Made by a program: the position numbers and the translations under genes. The notes beneath the pieces are model-generated. The model ran no database searches. It was not told where the DNA came from and saw nothing but the letters and a program-made list of their open reading frames with translations. A stretch of 64,000 bases of DNA from CBDBJK01 sp965206395 (lineage in GTDB: Bacteria > Chloroflexota > Dehalococcoidia > Lucifugimonadales > CATOSD01), in the NCBI GenBank assembly GCA_965206395.1, contig CBDBJK010000004.1, positions 1-64,000 of the forward strand, read 5' to 3'. This document shows, piece by piece, positions 48,910-58,296 of this stretch (positions are counted from its first letter, which is position 1; each line of letters begins with the position of its first letter).

Positions 48910-49218
48910 TGCGTCACACCTGACTGCGGGCTGTAGCTCTTCGATGTGATACCATTATCATCTGAGTCTGGGGTGCCGCGCATCAGTAGTAGTATCGATA
49001 TTTCCTGGCGATCAGACCCACTATCCTGTCATCCTCTCTACCGACTCAATATCACCCATAAGTATGACTACCCCTGATCTGATATGGCCTTATGATAACC
49101 TTGGCGGCCTTCGCCTTGACGATAATCGAGCGCGAGCCTAAACTTGAGCCGAGCTAGGGAGAAAATGCCGCGTACCCGGTTTTTAGTAAGCGTTCGTGCA
49201 TAACAAGGAGAATCTTCG
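48910..49218. other. Divergent intergenic region
   Basis: 309 bp between the VTT gene and the solute-binding protein gene. Apart from a possible promoter at 49116-49144 nothing is recognised. Confidence 0.4.
49116..49144 (+). promoter_or_regulatory. Possible sigma-70 promoter of the signalling cluster
   Basis: TTGACG, 17-base spacer, TAAACT, about 75 bp before the ATG of the solute-binding protein. Confidence 0.35.
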
Positions 49219-50580
49219 ATGAAGCACCCACCTGCTATCGGTTTTGGTGTCCCGCTTCCGGGGGTATCTCGGCGCGAGTTCTTAAAGCTGGCCGGGCTGG
49301 CAGGAACAGCCGCTTTTCTGAGCGCCTGTGGAGCTTCCCAGTCTGTACCTACGCCTGGCAGCGGAGACAATGTACAGCTGGTCTACCAGGATTGGCGCAC
49401 CCCCTGGTTTCCGCCTATGGCACAGCAGATGCTTGGTCAGTTCCACGACAGTAATCCAGACATCCGAGTGTTCTATACACCGGATCCGGATAAAGGCCTG
49501 GCAGACATCATGCTGGCAGATATGCAGGCCGGGACCGCGCCTGATGTTTTCCAGGGCTGCTGTACCTATTTCCCTATCTGGGCGCAGGAGGGATTTCTCC
49601 TCGACCTCATGCCATTCGTCGAGGCCGACCTTGACCAGGCAACAATCGACGATTGGGACCCTGCCCAGTACAGGTCGTTCTTCACCAAAGATGGGCTTCA
49701 GTACGGCTTGCCCAAGTATCACGGCGCCCTAGCGCTTTACTACAACAAAGATATTTTCGACGAATACGGCGTAGAGTACCCCGACGGCACTTGGGATCAC
49801 GACGACTACCTTGCCGCTATGAAGCTTCTTACCCGCGATCGGGATGGCGATGGGCGCACCGATCTGTGGGGTAGCATGATCGATATCTCCTGGGACCGTG
49901 TTCAGATGCATGTCAATGGCTGGGGCGGTCATCTCGTTGACCCCGACGACCCCACTCACTGCCAGATGGCCGATTCCGAAGCTGTGGAAGCCATGGAATG
50001 GATACGCGCGCGAATGTGGGACGACAAGGTGATGGCAACTTTCCTAGACGTGCAGAACATGAGAACACGCGATGCTTTCATCGATGGACGGCTCGCTATG
50101 GTGGAAGACGGCTCTTGGGCACTCAAGGACATCCTCGCCGGTTCAAACTTCCGAGTCGGGGTAGCGCCTTTCCCAGCTGGCCCGGCACGTAGGGTAACAC
50201 TGGCTACGACAGATGGCTATGGTATTTACGCGGGCACGAAGCATCCCGAAGCCGCATGGAAGCTGCTCAAGTTCCTTATCAGCGAAAACTATGGCCGCGC
50301 TATGGCCCGCGCAAATTTCCTCCAGCCAGCCAGAGCCTCACTCGTGGATGATTGGGTTGGCTTCATCCGTGAGGAGTTCCCTGAGAAAGCCAAAGACGTG
50401 GACATTGCGGCGTTCGCCGACGGCCACGTCAAGGGGTATTCTGTGGCCGCCGAGATTTTTTCCAATATGGCCGAAGCGAAGCAGATTACCTACGACGCCT
50501 GGGACAAGACCTTCACTTTAGGACAGACCTCCGTGGAGCAGATTCAACTGGTCTGTCCCCTAATCCATGACCTTCAATAG
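49219..50580 (+). CDS. Tat-exported lipoprotein, ABC-type sugar-binding protein (family 1)
   Basis: 453 residues. The N-terminus has a twin-arginine signal (S-R-R-E-F-L-K at 17-23) leading into a lipobox, L-S-A-C, so it is exported folded and lipid-anchored. The mature part has family 1 solute-binding features: GTAPDVFQGCC, GLPKYHGALALYYNKDIFDEYG (in part), G-W-G-G-H-L, and D-G-Y-G-I-Y-A-G-T-K-H-P-E-A-A-W-K. AAGGAG precedes the ATG. No permease or ATPase gene is nearby; instead a sensor kinase starts 8 bp later. It may deliver its ligand to that sensor. Confidence 0.9.
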   Translation: MKHPPAIGFGVPLPGVSRREFLKLAGLAGTAAFLSACGASQSVPTPGSGDNVQLVYQDWRTPWFPPMAQQMLGQFHDSNPDIRVFYTPDPDKGLADIMLADMQAGTAPDVFQGCCTYFPIWAQEGFLLDLMPFVEADLDQATIDDWDPAQYRSFFTKDGLQYGLPKYHGALALYYNKDIFDEYGVEYPDGTWDHDDYLAAMKLLTRDRDGDGRTDLWGSMIDISWDRVQMHVNGWGGHLVDPDDPTHCQMADSEAVEAMEWIRARMWDDKVMATFLDVQNMRTRDAFIDGRLAMVEDGSWALKDILAGSNFRVGVAPFPAGPARRVTLATTDGYGIYAGTKHPEAAWKLLKFLISENYGRAMARANFLQPARASLVDDWVGFIREEFPEKAKDVDIAAFADGHVKGYSVAAEIFSNMAEAKQITYDAWDKTFTLGQTSVEQIQLVCPLIHDLQ

Positions 50581-50588
50581 GAGGACTT

Positions 50589-52871
50589 GTGCTGTCATTA
50601 GCCCAGTTGGGCAACGCATTTGGTAGGCTAAGAAAAAGCCTGCGTACCAGGATGGTCGCATGGTTCTTTGTGCCGACGGCGATCATCCTCGTTACGGTGG
50701 CCCTCTATAACTTCTACGCCTACCAGCAGTTGACAGAGGAGCTTGTAATCGAGCGCGACCAGGATGTAACTCGTCTTGCGGCGGGTCAGCTTACTACGGA
50801 ACTGGACGAGTTCGCGGACCTTCTATTCGATATGGCTCGCACCCCAGAAATTTCCCAGAGCGACCAAACCATCCAGCAAGCTGCCCTCAGAGGCGCTGGT
50901 GGCCCTCTGGTAGTCTTCGATGGCGGCCTGGTTATATTGAACACCTTTGGCGCGGTCGTGGCCGCCGAACCTGAACGAACAGAGCTAACAGGGCAGGACT
51001 GGTCTGACCGTGATTACTTTCGCCAGATGGTCCGCACTTCCAGATCAGCATTTTCAGATGTACTCGCCGACGGGCCACAGCAGTCAAGTGTCGTCGTCAT
51101 AGCTGTGCCAATCACGGGCGGACGTGGCGAATTCCTGGGGGCGATGCTTGGCATGTTTCATTTGAGCGAGACAGCCGTTAGCGCCTTCTACGGCGAACTC
51201 GTGAAGCTGCGCATCGCCGAGAGCGGCGCAACCTACCTGGTGGACGGCAATTCGCGAGTGATATACCACTCAGACGCAGATCGAATAGGAGCGGATTTCT
51301 CGGACCAGAGTGTAGTACAGCAGGCACTTGATGGACAGGTAGGCGCCATCCGTACTCAGAACTTTGACGGCGAGGATATTGTCGCGGGCTTCGCTCCCGT
51401 GCCAGGCACGTCATGGGGTCTCATTACCGAGGAAAGCTGGACTGCCCTCACAAGCGGGAGCCGGGGATTTCAGAGACTTCTGCTTCTACTGCTGGCTTTA
51501 GGAGTGGCTATTCCTGCCATCTTCGTCGTCATTGGACTCAAGCGGATAATGCGTCCAATCGAAGACCTGATAGGGGCTGCCCGCGAGGTCGCCAGAGGCA
51601 ATTTTAGCCAGACCATGATTCCGCGCTCCGGTGGCGAAATCGAAGAGCTTGCGAGAGAGTTCAACCTCATGGCCTCACAGCTTCAGGAGTCGTACGAGCT
51701 TCTTGAGCAACGGGTGGCCGAGCGAACAAAAGAACTGCGTGATAGTCAAGGGCGCATGCAAGCTGTGGTTACGAGTGCGCCTGTCGTCCTGTTCGCAATG
51801 AATATGGAAGGCAGAATCACATTTGCCGAGGGACAGGGCCTCAGCGCGTTCGGGTTCAATCCCTCTGACATGGTTGGCGAGTCGGTCTTTGACGCCGACC
51901 ACAATGAGAGCGAGCAGTTAGCCGAAAACTTCAACCGTGCTGTTGGGGGTGAAGAGTTCACTCAGGTATCTGACCTGGGGGAGCTTATGCCTGAGACAAG
52001 GTACTCGCCACTCCGCGATGACAACGGCGCGATTTCCGGCGCTATCGCCGTCGCCTTCGACGTGACCGAGCGCAAGCAGGCGGAAGAAGCATTGCGGCAA
52101 TACGCCGAAGACCTTAGCCGATCCAATTCCGACCTTGAGCAATTTGCTTACGTCGCCTCCCACGACCTGCAAGAGCCGCTACGTGCCATAGTGGGCTTTA
52201 CCAAGATGCTGGCCCGGCGTTACGAGGGCCAACTGGACGAGGACGCCGATGATTACATCTCCCGCATCGTGAATGCCTCAGGAAGAATGCAATCGCTGAT
52301 AATCGACCTGCTAGAATACTCGCGAGTCGGCAGAGGCGTCGAGAAGCTCAAGCCTACCGACTGCGAAACCATCGTCACGCGTGTGATCGACGGCCTGCAT
52401 GCCGCCGTCGAAGATAGTGGCGCGATTGTGACTCACGACCCCCTTCCGACGGTCATGGCTGATGCCACTTTGCTAGGCCAGGTGTTCAGCAACCTGATAG
52501 CAAACGCCATGAAATTTCAAAGCGATGGTTCGCCGCATGTCCATGTTTCCGCCCGGAGCCTGGAAACGGAGTGGGTTTTTTCGGTGCGGGATGACGGCAT
52601 TGGCCTTGAGCCTCAGTATGCCGAGCGCATATTCGTCATTTTTCAGAGACTCCATGCGAGAACAGAGTATGAAGGAACTGGCATTGGGCTGGCAATTTGC
52701 AAGAAAGCAGTAGAAAGACTTGGCGGGCGCATCTGGGTGGAATCGCAGACCGGAGAGGGCGCGACGTTCTTCTTCACAATCCCAATTGCCCCAGATGAGA
52801 ACGGCGTGACCATCGAGTCGCCCAAACTGGCCGTCGATGCCAGTCCATTGAACAGAGGAGACAATTCATGA
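50589..52871 (+). CDS. Sensor histidine kinase (dCache-HAMP-PAS-HisKA-HATPase)
   Basis: 760 residues from GTG, with AGGAGG upstream. Order: helix 1 (about 22-44), extracytoplasmic dCache-like domain (to about 290), helix 2 (about 298-318), HAMP (about 318-375), PAS (about 390-500), HisKA with the phospho-acceptor in Y-V-A-S-H-D-L-Q-E-P-L, and HATPase with N-L-I-A-N-A-M-K-F, D-D-G-I-G-L and G-T-G-I-G-L-A-I. The YVASHDLQEPLR form is common in phytochrome-like kinases that work with small Rcp1-type receivers, which is what follows. Confidence 0.92.
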   Translation: MLSLAQLGNAFGRLRKSLRTRMVAWFFVPTAIILVTVALYNFYAYQQLTEELVIERDQDVTRLAAGQLTTELDEFADLLFDMARTPEISQSDQTIQQAALRGAGGPLVVFDGGLVILNTFGAVVAAEPERTELTGQDWSDRDYFRQMVRTSRSAFSDVLADGPQQSSVVVIAVPITGGRGEFLGAMLGMFHLSETAVSAFYGELVKLRIAESGATYLVDGNSRVIYHSDADRIGADFSDQSVVQQALDGQVGAIRTQNFDGEDIVAGFAPVPGTSWGLITEESWTALTSGSRGFQRLLLLLLALGVAIPAIFVVIGLKRIMRPIEDLIGAAREVARGNFSQTMIPRSGGEIEELAREFNLMASQLQESYELLEQRVAERTKELRDSQGRMQAVVTSAPVVLFAMNMEGRITFAEGQGLSAFGFNPSDMVGESVFDADHNESEQLAENFNRAVGGEEFTQVSDLGELMPETRYSPLRDDNGAISGAIAVAFDVTERKQAEEALRQYAEDLSRSNSDLEQFAYVASHDLQEPLRAIVGFTKMLARRYEGQLDEDADDYISRIVNASGRMQSLIIDLLEYSRVGRGVEKLKPTDCETIVTRVIDGLHAAVEDSGAIVTHDPLPTVMADATLLGQVFSNLIANAMKFQSDGSPHVHVSARSLETEWVFSVRDDGIGLEPQYAERIFVIFQRLHARTEYEGTGIGLAICKKAVERLGGRIWVESQTGEGATFFFTIPIAPDENGVTIESPKLAVDASPLNRGDNS

Positions 52872-53320
52872 ATTTGAGAGGCGTAAGCAGGCCCGTTGAA
52901 ATCCTGCTGGTAGAAGACAATCCGGATGACGTTGCATTGACAGAAGAGGCCTTACGAGTGGGCAAGGTATTGAACAACCTCAGCGTCGCTGGTGATGGAG
53001 TAGTGGCCTTGGAATTCCTGCGACGTACAGGCGAGTACGCCGATGCTCCTCATCCTGACCTCATCTTGCTAGACCTGAATCTGCCCAAGAAAGACGGGCG
53101 CGAGGTGCTGTCGGAAATCAAGGCTGATGACGCTCTGAAGCACATCCCAGTGGTCGTGCTCACCACTTCGCAAGCCGAGCAAGACATCGTAAGCAGCTAC
53201 GAGCTTCACGCCAACTGCTATGTCACTAAACCAGTAGACCTGGACGAGTTCATCAAAATCGTTCAGAGCATCGAAGAGTTCTGGTTTACCATCGTCAAAC
53301 TTCCGTCGAGTGGATACTAA
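52868..53320 (+). CDS. Rcp1-type single-domain response regulator
   Basis: 150 residues; the ATG overlaps the kinase stop (ATGA). Receiver features: acidic pair E16-D17, phospho-acceptor D69 (L-L-D-L-N-L-P-K-K-D-G), T-T-S around 109 and Lys in Y-V-T-K-P. The extra residues in the loop (RRTGEYADAPHP) are typical of Rcp1. No output domain. It is the probable partner of the upstream kinase. Confidence 0.93.
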   Translation: MNLRGVSRPVEILLVEDNPDDVALTEEALRVGKVLNNLSVAGDGVVALEFLRRTGEYADAPHPDLILLDLNLPKKDGREVLSEIKADDALKHIPVVVLTTSQAEQDIVSSYELHANCYVTKPVDLDEFIKIVQSIEEFWFTIVKLPSSGY

Positions 53321-53373
53321 TTCTATCCTGTTGTATTGCCTGACCCATATGTTGAATGAATGGATGGCTCATC

Positions 53374-55817
53374 ATGGAAAGCGCTCACATCAAAGCCTTG
53401 CTAATCGAAGACAATCCCGATGACGCCTTGCTGATGCAAGCTGCCCTTGAGGAGGCCGACAGCGTTATTCTGGATGTTGAATGGGTCGAGCGACTTTCGA
53501 CGGGACTGGAGCGGCTCTCGCAAGGCGGAATCGACGTGGTATTCCTCGACCTGTCACTGCCCGACGCTCACGGACTTGAGACGCTTACGAGAGCAAACGC
53601 TCAAGCGCCGACTGTGCCCATCGTGTGCTGACTGGGCTGGATGACGAGACGTTATCTACGGCGGCGCTCCGAGAGGGCGCGCAAGACTATCTTGTCAAAG
53701 GCCAGGCAGACACCGACTTGCTGGTGCGCTCTATGCGCTACGCGATTGAACGCAAGCGCGCCGAAGAGAAGGAGCGCCTTCGCAGCCAGGAGTTGGAAGC
53801 TCTTTTCAAGGTGGCTAGCATCCTGGTTAAAACGGGAAGCCTTCAAGAAAAGGCTACTGGAGTGCTTGAACAGGTGGCCCAGGTAGTGGGTGCGGACTGG
53901 TTGGCACTAAGGCTCTATGACGAGCAAGATGGCATGTTGCGGCCCGTAGCATCTATTGGAGCGGGAATTGAGGAGATGCCACTGATACCTGCTATCAAGC
54001 CAGGGCAGCTTCTTGCCGGGAGGGCTTTCCAAGAAGGTCAGGCCGTCATAATCAACGACTACACGATCTATGAAAAAGCTGACCCTTCCCGTCTTGGGCA
54101 AGGCATCAAATCTGGCGTTGGGCTGCCAATTAGGTCTGGCGACCGAATCGTCGGTACTATCAACGTGAATTCACGCGAAATCAATCACTTCACGCCCGAG
54201 CGAGTCCGGCTGTTGACTGCCATCGCAAACGGGATGGGGGTCCTCCTGGAAAACGCCAGGCTCGCGGATGTCATCCAGGAGAGCGAAGAAAGGTATCGCA
54301 CTCTATTCGAGCAGTCCAGGGACGCCATATTCATCACCAGAGATGGCAAGGTATCTGATGTCAATCAGGCCGTGTTAGACCTGTTCGGCTATACTTTCGA
54401 GGAGGCGATAGGACTCGACACCCGCCTGGTGTACGTCGATTCGACCAACCAGGATAGGCTGCGTCAGGAGATAGACAGATATGGCTCCGTTCAAGATTTC
54501 GAGACTAAATTTATCAAGAAAGATGGGACAGTAATCGACTGCCTTCTGGCACTGACGAGACAGGAGCCACAGGACGGACATGGCGTAATCTCCCAGGGCA
54601 TCATCCACGACATCACAGAGCGCAAACAAGCCGAGCGACAGCTACGAGAATCGCTCGAAGAGAATCAACGCCTCTACCAGCGAGAGCAACGTCGCGTAGA
54701 GCAGATGAGCGCAATCAACGATGCAGCCGCTCAGGTCAGTTCGATTCTGAGCCTGGATGAGTTGCTTCCATACGTGGCGAATCTTATGCGCGACACATTC
54801 GGGCATTACAACGTCAACATCGGCCTTATGGACCCTGATTCTGATCGCCTCGTTGTCAGGGCGGGAGTAGGCGGTTACAAAGGCGAGCCTCCAATTGGCT
54901 TTAGCTTCGAGCCAGAGACTGGAATCTGCAGCTGGGTCGTGCAGACAGGAAAAGCCTTGCTCGCCAATGATGTTAGCCAGGAGCCAAGATTCTACTACAT
55001 GGATGAACTGACGGATACGAAGGCCGAGCTAGTCGTGCCCATCATCGCTGGAGAGAAGGTGCTTGGCGTCGTGGACATCCAGAGCAAAGAGATAGACGCC
55101 TTCGACGAAGCCGATATGTCAACGGCACAGACGCTGGCTAATCAGCTTGCCGTCGCCATCGAGAACGCATCCCTCTTCCAGGAAACGCGAGATGTGGTAG
55201 TACTTGAGGAGCGCAACCGCATGGCGAGAGAGATTCACGACACGATGGCTCAGGGATTCACCGGCATCGTGCTTCAGCTTTAGGCGGCAGAGCAGGTGCT
55301 GGACGAGGAACCCTCCGAAGTACAGGGCCACCTCAGCCGCGCAAAGAACCTCGCGCGGGAATGCCTTCAGGAAGCCAGACGGTCGGTGTGGAATCTGCTT
55401 CCTCAAGCGCTAGAGCAGCGTTACCTGCACGATGCCCTGGAGGAAGAGGTCCATAGGTTCAAGGAGATGGGACGAGGAAACGCCAGGTTTGCTCTCTCAG
55501 GCAGCCGGAGGGAACTGGCTTCCGAAGTGCAGGTGGCGCTGCTGCGCATATGTCAGGAGTCGCTGACCAACATTCACAAACATGCGGAGGCGACCGACGT
55601 CGAGGTGAGCCTCGTCTATCAGGCTGATAGTGTGAAGTTTGGAGTGCGTGATAATGGCAAAGGCTTTGACCAGGCAAATATAACAAGTGGGGAAGGCAAG
55701 GGTGGTTTCGGCTTGCATGGAATGCGCCAGCGCGCCCGTATGCTGCGAGGAGCGTTGACGGTGAGTAGTGGAGAAGGCCAGGGTACGCAGGTAGAGGTAA
55801 CAATACCGACAACGTAG
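53374..55817 (+). pseudogene. Hybrid REC-GAF-PAS-GAF-HisKA_3 kinase with a frameshift and an in-frame TAG
   Basis: The receiver domain runs to V-P-I-V, where one base is missing (GTGTGCTGA at about 53623); the other frame goes on V-L-T-G-L-D-D-E and carries GAF (about 150-290), PAS (about 305-420), second GAF (about 450-600) and the HisKA_3 box E-R-N-R-M-A-R-E-I-H-D-T-M-A-Q. Soon after, a TAG (55281-55283) replaces an expected Glu, and the same frame continues A-A-E-Q-V-L-D-E into the HATPase (D-N-G-K-G-F-D, G-L-H-G-M-R-Q-R). Repaired length about 814 residues. Two lesions in one gene speak for decay. Confidence 0.85.
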
Positions 55818-55865
55818 CTGATTGAAATGCAAAAAAACGGTTCGCTTGAGAAAGGGCATTTGGAC

Positions 55866-56519
55866 ATGGAAACGATAAAAATCATGATTGTGGACGATCA
55901 TACTGTCGTTCGTGACGGACTCTCCGCCATGCTCGGAAGGCAAGAGGATTTTACGATAGTAGGCGAGGCTCAGAACGGCCTTGAGGCCATAGAGAAGACA
56001 AAGGACTTGAACCCCGATGTCATCTTGATGGACTTGCGTATGCCGGAGCTTACCGGTGTTGAGGCCATGCGCCGCATACGAGAGGACGACCCTGACGCCA
56101 AGTTCATCGTTCTCACTACATTCGATAGCGACGAGTACATTTTCGACGCTATCGAAGCGGGCGCGAAAGGTTATCTCCTGAAGGACGCATCGCGCGACGA
56201 CTTATTCAAGGCGGTACGCGCCGTTCACCGAGGCGAATCGCTCATTGAGCCGGGTGTCGCCGCTAAAATCCTCAATCGCTTGGCCCAGCTTTCTCGTCAG
56301 AGCGCGGAGCCTGCGTCTGTCGATGTGCTATCCGAAAGAGAACTTGAGGTGCTTCAGTTGATGGCGAAGGGGTCTGCGAACAAGGAAATCGCGGCATCCC
56401 TTTCCATTAGTGAAAGCACAGTCAAAACTCACGTAGCCAACATTTTCCAGAAGCTGGAAGTGAACCACCGCACCGAGGCTGTGACCCAGGCGCTCCAGAA
56501 AGGGATCATCAAGCTGTAA
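55866..56519 (+). CDS. NarL/LuxR-type response regulator
   Basis: 217 residues from ATG 55866. Receiver: D10-D11 acidic pair, phospho-acceptor D56 (L-M-D-L-R-M-P), T-T and K-D-A. LuxR-type HTH (about 150-212): L-S-E-R-E-L-E-V-L-Q-L-M-A-K-G, then E-S-T-V-K-T-H-V. It is the standard partner of HisKA_3 kinases such as the broken one just upstream, and would now lack its kinase unless another one serves. A clear terminator follows. Confidence 0.93.
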   Translation: METIKIMIVDDHTVVRDGLSAMLGRQEDFTIVGEAQNGLEAIEKTKDLNPDVILMDLRMPELTGVEAMRRIREDDPDAKFIVLTTFDSDEYIFDAIEAGAKGYLLKDASRDDLFKAVRAVHRGESLIEPGVAAKILNRLAQLSRQSAEPASVDVLSERELEVLQLMAKGSANKEIAASLSISESTVKTHVANIFQKLEVNHRTEAVTQALQKGIIKL

Positions 56520-56545
56520 TCAACCAGAGGCTCAGACCACTCGAT

Positions 56546-56576
56546 AAAAAGGCTGATAGCATTATCAGCCTTTTTT
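56546..56576 (+). terminator. Rho-independent terminator
   Basis: GGCTGATA (56551-56558), loop GCAT, TATCAGCC (56563-56570), followed by six T. It ends the signalling operon. Confidence 0.9.
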
Positions 56577-56670
56577 GTTTGATAAATCAAGAGAACTTCC
56601 GATTTCAAATAGGCTATCGCAGGCTACTATCAAGTTAAGACATCCTTGTGAGAGATATTCGGAGGCTCGA

Positions 56671-57048
56671 TTGAATAACATTACCGTATTGATAGCCGAC
56701 GACTGCCCAGTAGCAATCGACGGTCTGCAATGCATTCTCCACTCCTGCCCAGACATAGAAGTTGTTGGAGTCGCCGCCAATGGCGTTGAGGCGTTAGACA
56801 AAGCTCAAATGCTTCAGCCAGGGGTTGTTCTGCTTGATGCCCAGATGCCAGGGATAGATAGCGTAGAAACCATAAGGCGGTTAAAAAGATTGCTGCCGGG
56901 CATCCAGATATTGCTCATGGTCGTGCACATGGCTCGATTGGACGCTGCGCTAGATGCCGGGGCTGATGGCTTCATAATGAAAGACTCCGGCAGGCGGGAG
57001 CTGGTAGACTCGATCAGGAATCTAGCTTTACAGCCGCAACTCCTTTGA
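56671..57048 (+). CDS. Stand-alone receiver-domain protein
   Basis: 125 residues from TTG 56671, chosen for the GGAGG five bases upstream and because the receiver fold starts right after (N-N-I-T-V-L-I-A-D-D). Phospho-acceptor D56 (L-L-D-A-Q-M-P). The usual switch Thr/Ser after strand 4 is replaced (L-L-M-V-V-H), while Lys in I-M-K-D-S-G is kept. No output domain. It looks like a NarL-type regulator that lost its HTH, or a phosphate sink for the cluster. Confidence 0.8.
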   Translation: MNNITVLIADDCPVAIDGLQCILHSCPDIEVVGVAANGVEALDKAQMLQPGVVLLDAQMPGIDSVETIRRLKRLLPGIQILLMVVHMARLDAALDAGADGFIMKDSGRRELVDSIRNLALQPQLL

Positions 57049-57197
57049 CAGTTCCTGTAAGCCCTGCTCGTGTTGATTTCAGTATAGGCCACTGCTACAC
57101 TGCCTGCTAACGCCATTGCATCCCCTCGCGAAGATGATGGTCACCCAACGTCAGTAGACCAGCTTGAGGTTGACCCATCTCAATGAAAGGAAGAACC

Positions 57198-58248
57198 ATG
57201 CAGTTTGGTCACTTTCTATACCCTATGAACCTCGATCCGTCCCGGGATTATGAAGCAATTGAAGAAAGTCTTGCTGAGGCCGAACTGGTTGAACAGCTAG
57301 GCTTTGACGCCATATGGCTTTCTGAACATCACTTTGTTGGGGAGGCAGTTTATGGCGATCCACTGGTTTTTGCGGCTGCTGTAGCGGCCAAGACCAAGCG
57401 GGTGCTTCTGGGCTTTGGCGTGGTACAGATGGCGCTACATAATCCAGTTCAGCTAGCCATTCAGACGGCCCTTCTGGATAACCTGAGCCGTGGACGTCTG
57501 ATCGTAGGCATTGGTCGTGGATCTAACTACAACGCATTTGAATACGCTGGCTTTGGGACGACTGTGTCCGAAGGACGGGAAAAGCTGCCAGAGGCCGAGG
57601 ACCTTCTGGTCAAAGCCTGGACAACAGAGGAGCTGGATTACCAGGGCAAGTACTGGCAAGTGTCGTTTCCTTCGGTTCGTCCCCGACCATATCAGAAGCC
57701 TCATCCTCCTCTCGCCCGCGCCTGTGTGAGCCGCGAATCCATTGCGGACATGGCGCGGATAGGAAGGCCCGTGCTTCTTCGCGGCAGTTCCATAGAGACC
57801 GTGGGCCAGTCCATTCAACTGTATCGCGAAACAATGCTTGCTGCGACATTTGACGAAGAAGCGGTTGAGAAGGCCCTGGATCAGTGCTGGGTGTGGTACG
57901 AGGCTCATCTGGCCGAAACTGATGATGAGGCCCTGGACGAATTCTTACCCACCTATGCGCGCGCCAGACAGTACATATTCGATATGCAGGAACGCTGGAA
58001 CCCCAAGAGCCAGCCTGTCCCTAAAGCTCCGCCGACGCTTCCCCGTTCCGCCTATGGGGCCTACCCCAAATCCCGGTGCAAGCGAATCCCTGGTAGGCTC
58101 CCCGGAACGAGTAATTGAACAACTGACCATGCTTCGGAACGTCGGAGTCAGAGGTTTGATGCTGACTAACAGAGGTCTGATGTCGCCTGAGAAGACCACG
58201 GCGTCGCTGCGTCTGCTCAGCGAAAAGGTGATGCCTCTATTCCAGTAA
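57198..58248 (+). CDS. Luciferase-like (LLM class) oxidoreductase, frameshifted near the C-terminus
   Basis: ATG 57198 has GGAAG just upstream. The barrel shows F-D-A-I-W-L-S-E-H-H-F (about 38-48), typical of flavin-dependent LLM monooxygenases, then G-R-G-S-N-Y-N and Y-W-Q-V-S. After Y-G-A-Y-P the frame breaks; removing one A from CCCCAAATCCC (about 58066-58071) restores N-P-G-A-S-E-S-L-V-G-S-P-E-R-V-I-E-Q-L and the end at 58248, 349 residues in all. The lost segment is the phosphate-binding GSPERV part, so the unrepaired form would not fold normally. Confidence 0.85.
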
Positions 58249-58296
58249 CCTCAAGGCAAGCAAGATGTCGTAATTGGCATCTTGCGGTGACTGAGG

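Noticed and set aside
55281..55283. TAG as a recoded amino acid such as pyrrolysine
   Set aside because: No sign of pyrrolysine genes, the gene has another lesion, and Glu (GAG) is one base away.
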